A stretch of 7,362 nt of DNA from Tannerella sp. (GCA_031261145.1 JAISJX010000434.1:1-7362); one strand, 5' to 3'; counted from the first letter of the stretch, positions 1-6,885 are shown. The notes: generated by a model from the letters alone, not told the origin. Program-made: numbers and translations.

Positions 1-83
1 GAATAGCCTGTTTGACATATCGTTATCAAAAAGACGCCTTGTTTCGCATCAAAATATATGTTTTACAACAGTCTTTTTCATCC

Positions 84-103
84 TTATAAAAGCATTTTTA
101 TAA
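84..103. repeat. AT-rich perfect inverted repeat upstream of spt
   Basis: TTATAAAA (84-91) is followed by the four-base loop GCAT and the exact reverse complement TTTTATAA (96-103). It ends 28 bases before the -7 box at 132, so it lies upstream of or around the expected -33 region. It could be an operator, an AT-rich upstream element or the remains of a terminator for whatever lies to the left. The stem has no G or C, so a stable RNA hairpin is unlikely. The repeat is seen directly; any function is inference. Confidence 0.45.
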
Positions 104-131
104 ATAAGCGAAGAATTCATATTTTTTTTAC

Positions 132-139
132 TACCTTTG
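132..139 (+). promoter_or_regulatory. Bacteroidota-type -7 promoter box for spt
   Basis: TACCTTTG matches the Bacteroidota sigma-ABfr -7 consensus TAnnTTTG at every fixed base. It lies 76 bases before the spt ATG, with no other gene between, so a transcript would start near 145-147 and have a 5' UTR of about 70 bases. A -33 TTTG/TTG element is not evident at the expected 19-21 base spacing (near 108-113 the sequence is GCGAAG), so the promoter may be weak or activator-assisted. It probably drives spt-ricT-gldH as one unit. Confidence 0.6.
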
Positions 140-204
140 CGGTTGATTTGATATAAATAGGATACATTCAACACTAAATTATTTGAAAGAAGAGGGAAAA
201 CCTC

Positions 205-213
205 ATGAAATAA
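205..213 (+). other. Possible two-codon leader ORF before spt
   Basis: ATG AAA TAA at 205-213 is a complete start-Lys-stop unit that ends 2 bases before the spt ATG at 216. A purine-rich GAAGAGGG (189-196) lies 8 bases before this ATG, a better ribosome-binding distance than the 19 bases to the spt start. GAGG (192-195) can also pair with CCTC (201-204) in a small hairpin. The arrangement could serve reinitiation at spt, or it may be chance. Only the sequence arrangement is observed. Confidence 0.2.
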
Positions 214-215
214 AG

Positions 216-1403
216 ATGAAACCGTTACAAGAAAAATTAGCGAAATTCGACCTTCCCCAGAAGACTAAAGCTGCGGGATTATATCCTTATTTTCGGACAA
301 TTGAAAGTGATCAGGATACCGAAGTCACTATCAGCGGACGGAAAGTATTAATGTTTGGTTCAAACGCCTACCTGGGACTGACGAATCACCCCAAAGTCGT
401 TGAAGCAGCCATCGAAGCTACCCGGAAATATGGCTCCGGGTGCGCCGGGTCGCGCTTCCTGAATGGGACATTAGACATTCATGTGAAATTGGAAAAACGA
501 TTGGCTGAATTTGTAGGAAAAGATGATGCGATGATCTATTCTACAGGTTTCCAGACAAATCTGGGCGTCGTATCGTGTGTCACCGGGCGCGAAGATTATA
601 TCCTTTGGGATGAACTGGATCACGCCTCCATCATCGAAGGCCATCGTTTATCGTTCTCAACCAAACTGAAATACAAACACAACGACATGGATTCGCTGGA
701 GAAACAACTCCAGAAGTGCGAAAACGGCAGAATCAAGTTGATCGTTACCGACGGAGTTTTCAGTATGGAGGGAGATATCGTCAAACTGCCTGAGATTGTG
801 GAACTGGCAAAAAAATACAAAGCAAGCATCATGGTCGATGAGGCTCACAGCCTGGGCGTGTTCGGCAGGCAGGGACGAGGTACGTGCAACCATTTCAACG
901 TCACGGACGATGTCGATTTGATTATGGGTACGTTCAGTAAGTCGCTGGCTTCCATCGGTGGATTTATTGCCGGTGATGATGAGGTGATCAATTACCTGCG
1001 CCACAATTCCCGCCCCTACATCTTCAGTGCAAGCAACACGCCTGCTGCAACGGCCGCCGCCAATGCTGCGCTCGACATCATGATAAGTGAGCCGGAACGC
1101 ATCGAACATCTTTGGACGTTAACGCATTATGCTTTAGACGGATTCCGTCGGATGGGCTGCGAAATAGGAAATACGCAAACACCGATCATTCCGCTGTTTA
1201 TCCGCAATAATGAATTGACATTCCTGATTGTTCGCGAACTGTTTGACATGGGCATCTTTGTGAATCCGGTTGTTTCGCCGGCAGTTGCATCGCAGGATAC
1301 GCTGATACGCTTCTCGCTGATGGCAACCCACACGATAACACAATTGGATCATGCATTGGAGGCGATCCAAAAAGTCTTTAAAAAACATCACCTGCTCAAT
1401 TAA
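216..1403 (+). CDS. spt: Serine palmitoyltransferase, PLP-dependent
   Basis: This 395-residue enzyme is the alpha-oxoamine synthase that condenses L-serine with palmitoyl-CoA (or similar acyl-CoAs) to 3-ketosphinganine, the committed cytoplasmic step of Bacteroidota sphingolipid synthesis. Visible fold-type I PLP landmarks are GSGCAGSRFLNGT (73-85), DELDHAS with the ring-stacking His136, VDEAHSLG (207-214) with Asp208 for the pyridine nitrogen, and GTFSKS with the Schiff-base Lys242; Arg365 in LIRFS is a likely carboxylate contact. The ATG at 216 is preferred to a TTG at 183 because the protein then begins MKPLQEKLAKFDLP, like remembered Bacteroides SPT, and has the usual length of about 395. 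The stop is 4 bases before ricT, so the two are probably co-transcribed. Glycine C-acetyltransferase (Kbl) or BioF are the alternatives; overall resemblance to Bacteroides SPT favours Spt. Confidence 0.9.
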   Translation: MKPLQEKLAKFDLPQKTKAAGLYPYFRTIESDQDTEVTISGRKVLMFGSNAYLGLTNHPKVVEAAIEATRKYGSGCAGSRFLNGTLDIHVKLEKRLAEFVGKDDAMIYSTGFQTNLGVVSCVTGREDYILWDELDHASIIEGHRLSFSTKLKYKHNDMDSLEKQLQKCENGRIKLIVTDGVFSMEGDIVKLPEIVELAKKYKASIMVDEAHSLGVFGRQGRGTCNHFNVTDDVDLIMGTFSKSLASIGGFIAGDDEVINYLRHNSRPYIFSASNTPAATAAANAALDIMISEPERIEHLWTLTHYALDGFRRMGCEIGNTQTPIIPLFIRNNELTFLIVRELFDMGIFVNPVVSPAVASQDTLIRFSLMATHTITQLDHALEAIQKVFKKHHLLN

Positions 1404-1407
1404 ACGT

Positions 1408-2589
1408 ATGGACTTTATACAAAATACAGGCCATCATTGCCTCTGCCGGAAAGGATGTAGCAAAGCATTTAATACGAAACTGAATACGTATGATTGGTTA
1501 TGTGACATCCCCGAAGCGGAACAGGCTACCGATTATGTAGAAGTCCAGTTCAAAAATACGCGCAAAGGATATTATGTGAACGAATCCAAAATCCCGTTGG
1601 AAAAGGGAGACATCGTAGCCGTGGAAGCCAGTCCGGGACACGATGTCGGAACGGTTTCCATGATAGGGAAATTAGTCCTTATCCAAATGCGCAAAAATAA
1701 TATACGACGCGAAGACGCTGATGTCAAACGCATTTATCGTGTTGCCAAACAGTCTGATATAGACAAATATAACGAGGCGAAGGCGCGTGAACACGAAACG
1801 ATGATCCGCTCCCGCCAGATTGCCGTCGATTTGGGACTGGCTATGAAAATAGGCGACGTGGAGTATCAGGGCGACGGGAACAAGGCTATTTTTTATTATA
1901 TCGCCGACGAACGGGTGGATTTCAGGCAGTTGATTAAGGTTTTGGCCGAAACGTTCCGGGTGCGCATCGAGATGAAACAAATCGGGGCGCGTCAGGAAGC
2001 CGGACGGATTGGCGGAATCGGCCCTTGCGGACGGGAACTTTGTTGCTCTTCGTGGATGACCAATTTTGTATCGGTCGCCACGGATGCGGCTCGTTTTCAG
2101 GATATTTCAATGAATCCGCAGAAATTGGCCGGTCAATGCGCCAAACTCAAATGTTGTTTCAATTATGAGGTAAACGCCTACGTCGAAGCGCAAAAACAGC
2201 TTCCTTCGCGCAAAATCAATTTGGAAACAAAAGACAGTACCTATTATTATTTCAAAGCGGATATTTTCAGGAAAGAAATCTCGTACTCGACAGATAAGTC
2301 AATAGCGGCTAATATTGTAACGATTTCCGCCGAACGCGCTTTTGAAATCATCGGATTGAACAGGAAAGGCATCAAACCGGAACAACTGGAAGTAGTGGAC
2401 AAGAATGTCCAGACGTCGAAAAAACGGGAAAGCCAAGATATTTTGGGGGATAACGTGAACCGGTTCGATTCCGTCAAGAGGAAAAAGAAAAAACGTCCGG
2501 GAAATCGCGATAACCGGGGCGCCTCTAATTTCAGGAGAAATAATAACGGCCAACCGCCTCAGAATAATAACAATTCACCGAAAGAGTAA
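1408..2589 (+). CDS. ricT: PSP1-domain protein, RicT/YaaT family
   Basis: This 393-residue protein has a PSP1 core. The family signature is visible as GGIGPCGRELCCSSW (202-216) and GQCAKLKCCFNYE (242-254), giving Cys207, Cys212, Cys213, Cys244, Cys249 and Cys250. In Bacillus subtilis, RicT works with RicA and RicF, binds [4Fe-4S] clusters and influences RNase Y mRNA processing and development; whether Bacteroidota have those partners is not shown here. Two regions lie outside the core: a short N-terminal stretch with Cys11, Cys13, Cys17 and Cys32, and a basic low-complexity tail (about 356-393) rich in Lys, Arg, Asn and Gln. The ATG at 1408 is chosen over one at 1351 because the longer form would overlap spt by 53 bases, and 1408 sits 4 bases after the spt stop. 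gldH follows after 27 bases. It is probably cytoplasmic: no signal peptide or membrane segment. Confidence 0.87.
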   Translation: MDFIQNTGHHCLCRKGCSKAFNTKLNTYDWLCDIPEAEQATDYVEVQFKNTRKGYYVNESKIPLEKGDIVAVEASPGHDVGTVSMIGKLVLIQMRKNNIRREDADVKRIYRVAKQSDIDKYNEAKAREHETMIRSRQIAVDLGLAMKIGDVEYQGDGNKAIFYYIADERVDFRQLIKVLAETFRVRIEMKQIGARQEAGRIGGIGPCGRELCCSSWMTNFVSVATDAARFQDISMNPQKLAGQCAKLKCCFNYEVNAYVEAQKQLPSRKINLETKDSTYYYFKADIFRKEISYSTDKSIAANIVTISAERAFEIIGLNRKGIKPEQLEVVDKNVQTSKKRESQDILGDNVNRFDSVKRKKKKRPGNRDNRGASNFRRNNNGQPPQNNNNSPKE

Positions 2590-2616
2590 CGCCCAAACAG
2601 AGGCGAAGACAACAAA

Positions 2617-3075
2617 ATGAGAAATAAAATCACTGTTCTTTGTTTATGCGCTATCTGCTTTTCATGCTCCAGGAAGGATTATTATGACCAATATCAGATG
2701 ATTGAACAAACATGGAGCAAAGAAAAAGAACTCTATTTCACGTACGAAATCAAAGACAAAACCATCCCTTACGATGTCTTGATAGAGATACGCAACAATA
2801 ATTTATACCCCTTTCAAAACCTTTGGCTGTTTTGCGCCGAAGAACAACCTATCGGCCCGGTTTGGCGCGACACCATCGAATGTATGCTGGCCGACGACTA
2901 CGGGAAATGGTCAGGCAACGGGATTTCCGTCCACCAGCTAAGCATCCCGGTACGAACACAATACACCTTTCCCCATAAAGGGCAATACACCTTCAGTATC
3001 CGCCAGGGTATGCGGGAAGACAACCTCAAGGGGCTTGAAGAAATCGGGTTGCGAATCAAAAAAGCGAAAAAATAG
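2617..3075 (+). CDS. gldH: GldH-family lipoprotein
   Basis: This 152-residue protein has a lipoprotein signal: MRNK, a hydrophobic stretch (5-16) and Cys17 after Phe-Ser, followed by charged residues. The mature part carries motifs I associate with GldH: YDQYQ near 22-26, PFQNLWLF (68-75), DTIECMLADDYGKW, GNGIS, YTFSIRQGMRED and a closing GLRIKK. GldH is needed for gliding in Flavobacterium johnsoniae, yet it is retained in many non-gliding Bacteroidales, where its role is unknown; nothing else in the window belongs to gliding or type IX secretion. The lipobox is slightly atypical, with Cys14 at -3 where Leu/Val/Ile is usual and further cysteines at 9 and 11. The gene follows ricT by 27 bases and is probably its operon partner. 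Its stop lies 8 bases from the end of the convergent rodA. Confidence 0.83.
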   Translation: MRNKITVLCLCAICFSCSRKDYYDQYQMIEQTWSKEKELYFTYEIKDKTIPYDVLIEIRNNNLYPFQNLWLFCAEEQPIGPVWRDTIECMLADDYGKWSGNGISVHQLSIPVRTQYTFPHKGQYTFSIRQGMREDNLKGLEEIGLRIKKAKK

Positions 3076-3101
3076 AAAGGCGGTCAGGTTTCCTTGCGGC
3101 C
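3067..3101 (-). terminator. Candidate imperfect terminator of the mre operon
   Basis: Read on the minus strand, GGCCGCAAGG and CCTGACCGCC (3101-3079) form an imperfect stem with 7 of 10 pairs around an AAA loop, followed at once by TTTCTATTTTTT (3078-3067). That is the shape of a weak intrinsic terminator for transcripts from rodA. It overlaps the rodA stop codon and runs into the antisense of the gldH end. On the plus strand the hairpin has no following T-run, so it would not serve gldH. The three mismatches keep the call tentative. Confidence 0.3.
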
Positions 3102-4529
3102 GGCGTCTATCCATAAGAAGATAAATAACAAGATGGTAAAGCCCCACAGGGACGAGCCTCCGTAACTGAAAAATGGAAGCGGGATGCCAATCACAGGCGT
3201 AAGTCCTAGTACCATCCCGATATTAACCAGCAGGTGGAAAAAGAAAATGGAAGCCGCACAATAGCCATATACCCGTCCGAAGGCCGAATCCTGTCGCTCG
3301 GCAAGATAGACCAACCGTATGATCAGCACGCCGAAAAGACATAAGACGAGCAACGAACCCAAAAAGCCAAACTCTTCTCCTACCGTGCAGAAAATAAAAT
3401 CGGTATCCTGCTCCGGCACATATTTCAACATGGTTTGCGTCCCGTTCAAAAAGCCTTTGCCCGAAAATCCGCCCGAACCAATGGCTATCATCGACTGGTT
3501 CACGTTATAACCCGCGCCGCTCGGATCGTTTTCTAACCCCAAAGCCACTTTGATACGCATCTGCTGGTGATACTCCAACACATTGTCAAACACATAATTC
3601 ACCGACAGCAGGAATCCTATCGCAAGAACGGCAAACAGACCAATCAATACATAATTCCACTCTAAGTTCTTCAACGATAATAAAACCAGATAGATAACGC
3701 TTAATCCGATAGCGCCGAGGATAAACCAGACATAATTGACCGGCATATAGAACGACAGGCCAAATCCGGCAAGAAGCATCAATCCAAGTATATAAAGCAT
3801 GGTTAGTGCAGCTTTTTTATTCTTGCCGAATATAAACGTCAGGCCAACCATGATGACAAAAGTCACCCCCGACACAATCAACTCGCCCAAAGGCGTCGCC
3901 CCAAGCATTTCTTCCGCGTACTTCAACACAATCACAAAGAACGCCACGGCGCAAACGCTTGCCAACAAGATAAAACCCGACATCCCTTCGCGGTAAAGCA
4001 TCAGGGTAAACGCCAGGAAAACCAGTGACGAACCGGTTTCTTTCTGCAATAAAATACAGCCCATCGGGAAAAAAATCATCAACAAGACAATCGAAAAGTT
4101 CTTAACCGTAAACAGATCAAAATTATAGCTGCTCATGAATTTGGCCAGCACCAAAGCGGTTGCAAACTTGGCAAATTCAGCAGGTTGAATGCGAAGCGGC
4201 CCTAAAGCCAACCATGAATGGGAGCCTTTAATAGCGGGCGCAAGAAAGATCGTCGCAATCAGCAGGAGAATGATAAGACCGTATATCAGGTAGGCGAACG
4301 TTTCAAAAAAACTCCTGTCTAACATCAGGATAATGAAAACAAGTATCAAAGCCGTGCCAATCCAGAATAATTGCAGCATGGGACGCCCGGACATACCAAA
4401 CAAACCGGTCGCTTCGTATTCGTAACTTGCCCCGCAAATGCTCAACCAACCGGCAGCGACCATCAGTACATAAATACCGATCGTCACCCAATCAACGGAT
4501 TTCCATACGCTTTTTTCCCTGTTGTACAT
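3084..4529 (-). CDS. rodA: RodA, SEDS peptidoglycan glycosyltransferase
   Basis: RodA polymerises lipid II into glycan strands in the inner membrane and works with PBP2 in the elongasome. This 481-residue polytopic protein has the SEDS marks: WLALGPLRIQPAEFAKF (106-122), where Glu118 and Lys121 match the E. coli Glu114/Lys117 spacing; NQSMIAIGSGGFSGKGFLNGTQ (344-365); VPEQDTDFIF (371-380) with the likely catalytic Asp377; and PVIGIPLPFFSYGGSS (445-460). E. coli RodA has about 370 residues. The extra length falls mainly between about 205 and 315, a run of strongly hydrophobic segments (near 218-234, 241-261, 266-286, 291-315). FtsW is the alternative, but contact with mrdA and the mre genes favours RodA. 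The ATG directly follows the mrdA stop (TAA-ATG), so translation is probably coupled. Confidence 0.95.
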   Translation of the reverse strand: MYNREKSVWKSVDWVTIGIYVLMVAAGWLSICGASYEYEATGLFGMSGRPMLQLFWIGTALILVFIILMLDRSFFETFAYLIYGLIILLLIATIFLAPAIKGSHSWLALGPLRIQPAEFAKFATALVLAKFMSSYNFDLFTVKNFSIVLLMIFFPMGCILLQKETGSSLVFLAFTLMLYREGMSGFILLASVCAVAFFVIVLKYAEEMLGATPLGELIVSGVTFVIMVGLTFIFGKNKKAALTMLYILGLMLLAGFGLSFYMPVNYVWFILGAIGLSVIYLVLLSLKNLEWNYVLIGLFAVLAIGFLLSVNYVFDNVLEYHQQMRIKVALGLENDPSGAGYNVNQSMIAIGSGGFSGKGFLNGTQTMLKYVPEQDTDFIFCTVGEEFGFLGSLLVLCLFGVLIIRLVYLAERQDSAFGRVYGYCAASIFFFHLLVNIGMVLGLTPVIGIPLPFFSYGGSSLWGFTILLFIFLWIDAGRKET

Positions 4530-6377
4530 TTATGGCAATATAACGGTGTTTAAAATTCTATTTTCTAAATATTTATATTCAGGCGTCACTTCGCCGTAAA
4601 AGTATTTCTCCAACATCAAACGGGCGATCGGAATAGCATTGTCCGCTCCATATCCGCCATTCTCCACGTAAACGGAAATAGCGATTTCCGGATGATCGGC
4701 CGGTGCAAAACTGATACAGGCAGAATGGGATTTCCCATACATATTCTCAGCCGTACCGGTTTTTCCGCACACAGACACATCTCTCATGTTTAACCCTTTA
4801 CAAGTCCCAAACTGTACCGCATTCCGCATTCCTTCCACAACATAGTCATAATGACGGGCGTCTATGGAGGTCTTTTTCTGATGCGTGTAAATAGAATCCA
4901 AAGCGCCGCCTTCAATCTCTTTGACTACATGAGGAACCGTGTAATATCCCCTGTTTGCAATGGTGGCCGCCAGATTACAAATCTGAAGCGGGGTTGCCGT
5001 TACTTCGCCCTGCCCGATAGCATTCGAAATGATCGTACTCGAATTCCAGCGGCCTTTGTAAATCCCATCGTAAACCTTGCTGTTCGGAATGTAACCCCGG
5101 CCCTCGCTCGGCAAATCAATTCCTAACTGATAGCCGTAACCCTGGGAAACAATATGCTCCTTCCATATTTCAAACGCCTGCTGAACAGTCGGATACCTTT
5201 TCCGGTTATCTAACATATCGTGTAATCCCCAACAGAAGTAGGAGTTACAGGACGTTGCGAGGGCAGCAGCCAGGTTTAATGGAGAACCATGTGAGTGGCA
5301 AGCCGGTTTACCGCCATGGAACGTATATCCGTTGGCGCATGTGTACAGCTTATCCGGCGTAATAATCCCTTCCTGTAGAAAGATAAGTCCTTGCGTCGGC
5401 TTAAACGTGGAACCGGGCGGATAGAATCCCTTAATCGAACGGTCAGTCAATGGCTTTAACGGATTATTCTCTAATTCTTTATAATTCTTTCCCCGTTGCC
5501 GTCCGACCAACAGACCGGGATCATACGCAGGAGACGAAGCCAAACACAGGACTTCGCCCGTTGCCGGTTCAATCATCACCACACTGCCCAACTTGTTCCG
5601 CATCAATCTTTCGGCATATATCTGCAAATCCATATCAATGGATAACGTCAGATTTTTCCCCGAAACCGGCGCCATATCCTGCCGGCCATCATCGTAGCGG
5701 CCTTTGATTCGCCCGTGCGCATCACGCAGCAATATTTCCATACCCTTGTAGCCCCGTAACAGATTCTCGTACCAACGTTCCACGCCCGAACGACCGGAAT
5801 CATCGCCCTGCACATAATAGCTGTCATTCTCAATATCTTTCCGGTTTACCTGCCCGATGTCACCTAACACCAGCGCCGCATTCGGATACGTATATTCGCG
5901 AATGGGATGGTTCTGGATATAGAATCCGGGGAATTTATACAATTTTTCCTGTAAAACGCCATATTCATTCGTAGATAACTGGTTCATAAACATCTGAGGG
6001 ACATACGATGAATAACCGGGATTCAGGTTCCTGTTTTTAATATCGGCAATCCGCTGGTCGAAAATTTCTTTCGTAATGCCGACGGTACGGCAAAAATCAA
6101 GTGTGTCAAAAGGTTGTATATCCCGCATAATCAACATTACATCATACGCCGGTTGGTTGTACACCAACAGTTTGCCGTTCCGGTCATAAATGACGCCACG
6201 CGCCGGATAAAGCGTCTTTTTCAGGAAAGCATTGTTATTCGCCTTATTGCTGTATTCATTGTCAGTCATTTGCAAAGAAAACAAGCGGATAATGAATATA
6301 AGAATAACGCAGACTACCGAACCGATAATCACATAACGCCGTCCTCCGTAGAGGTATTTTGTTTTAGATGTTTCCAC
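4530..6377 (-). CDS. mrdA: Penicillin-binding protein 2, transpeptidase
   Basis: This monofunctional class B PBP cross-links the side-wall glycan made by RodA and is a beta-lactam target. It has 615 residues (E. coli PBP2 about 633). A short cytoplasmic N-terminus and one membrane anchor (about 15-35) lead into the pedestal domain with RGVIYDRNGKLL (60-71), then the transpeptidase with the acyl-serine box STFK (Ser323, Lys326), SCN (376-378) and KTGTA (539-543). A Cys/His-rich loop lies between the first two boxes (Cys347, His354, Cys360, His361, His363). Translation starts at GTG: an in-frame TAG lies five codons upstream, no ATG lies between, and the next Met (36) would remove the anchor. 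The start lies inside the end of mreD (14-base overlap) and the stop abuts rodA. Confidence 0.96.
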   Translation of the reverse strand: METSKTKYLYGGRRYVIIGSVVCVILIFIIRLFSLQMTDNEYSNKANNNAFLKKTLYPARGVIYDRNGKLLVYNQPAYDVMLIMRDIQPFDTLDFCRTVGITKEIFDQRIADIKNRNLNPGYSSYVPQMFMNQLSTNEYGVLQEKLYKFPGFYIQNHPIREYTYPNAALVLGDIGQVNRKDIENDSYYVQGDDSGRSGVERWYENLLRGYKGMEILLRDAHGRIKGRYDDGRQDMAPVSGKNLTLSIDMDLQIYAERLMRNKLGSVVMIEPATGEVLCLASSPAYDPGLLVGRQRGKNYKELENNPLKPLTDRSIKGFYPPGSTFKPTQGLIFLQEGIITPDKLYTCANGYTFHGGKPACHSHGSPLNLAAALATSCNSYFCWGLHDMLDNRKRYPTVQQAFEIWKEHIVSQGYGYQLGIDLPSEGRGYIPNSKVYDGIYKGRWNSSTIISNAIGQGEVTATPLQICNLAATIANRGYYTVPHVVKEIEGGALDSIYTHQKKTSIDARHYDYVVEGMRNAVQFGTCKGLNMRDVSVCGKTGTAENMYGKSHSACISFAPADHPEIAISVYVENGGYGADNAIPIARLMLEKYFYGEVTPEYKYLENRILNTVILP

Positions 6378-6885
6378 TTCTTCGTTTTTCTATACTAAAC
6401 GTTTCGACGATAAAGATACACAATATTGTCAATATAATACTTAAAACTATGCGGAGAAGTAAAAAAAGCGGATCAAAAAACGAGAACGACTCAATCAAAA
6501 ACAGGAAAACATGATGGATCACAACCAAAGAAATGGCGTACCGCATAAAAGCCCCCGTCCCCAATGTCCGGTAGGAAGGAGACGCATCTTCAACCATATC
6601 TTTATCCAAAAAGATTTTCAACAACGGATTCCGTATGAATCCGGCAAACGAACAGACGGCCGCATGCATTCCCCACGTGTTGGAAAACATATCAATCGCC
6701 AACCCTAAAAGAAAAGAAATGGTAACTATTTGAGTACGTGATAAATTGATAGGCATTTTCAGAATCACATAGATATACAGGAAAGGGGTCACAATCTTAA
6801 ATAAATGAATATTATCCAAGATCAACACTTGTAGCGCTACAAAAAGCACAAAATTAATCAATACTTTTAACAGACCCTTAATCAT
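6364..6885 (-). CDS. mreD: Rod shape-determining protein MreD
   Basis: MreD is the small polytopic inner-membrane member of the elongasome; it associates with MreC and tunes PBP2-RodA activity. This protein has 173 residues, close to the family's usual 160-175. Hydrophobic segments lie near 5-23, 31-43, 53-66, 71-84, 113-131 and 138-161, with a basic C-terminus (EKRRSGN). The stretch GLAIDMFSNTWGMHA (61-75) resembles the family's conserved G-x-x-x-D ... G segment. MreD proteins diverge strongly, so position between mreC and mrdA is a large part of the identification. The ATG overlaps the mreC end by 8 bases and follows a strong Shine-Dalgarno sequence. Confidence 0.9.
   Translation of the reverse strand: MIKGLLKVLINFVLFVALQVLILDNIHLFKIVTPFLYIYVILKMPINLSRTQIVTISFLLGLAIDMFSNTWGMHAAVCSFAGFIRNPLLKIFLDKDMVEDASPSYRTLGTGAFMRYAISLVVIHHVFLFLIESFSFFDPLFLLLRIVLSIILTILCIFIVETFSIEKRRSGNI

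Noticed and set aside
1..19. A minus-strand ATG at 19 giving six codons to the left edge, possibly a divergent gene
   Set aside because: Six codons cannot be judged, and no matching promoter is seen: the nearest box, TATATTTTG near 50-58 on the minus strand, has the wrong internal spacing and no -33 partner.
2..103. Open plus-strand frames reaching the left edge (stops at 87-89 and 101-103), possibly the 3' end of an upstream gene
   Set aside because: The translations show no recognisable protein character and the region is AT-rich, as in intergenic DNA.
183..215. The 11-residue N-terminal extension of Spt from a TTG start
   Set aside because: The ATG at 216 gives the usual family length and N-terminus; the extension has no recognisable counterpart.
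657..1109. A 150-codon minus-strand open frame inside spt
   Set aside because: It is antisense to a well-recognised conserved enzyme, has no independent motif and no start signal; it is a by-product of spt codon use.
1351..1407. A 19-residue N-terminal extension of RicT from an ATG at 1351
   Set aside because: It would lie within the spt coding sequence in another frame, and the ATG at 1408 sits in a typical operon position.
2473..2586. The AAT-rich end of ricT as a microsatellite or recoding site
   Set aside because: The codons for Asn are mixed AAT/AAC and the frame is intact; it is a low-complexity protein tail, not a DNA repeat.
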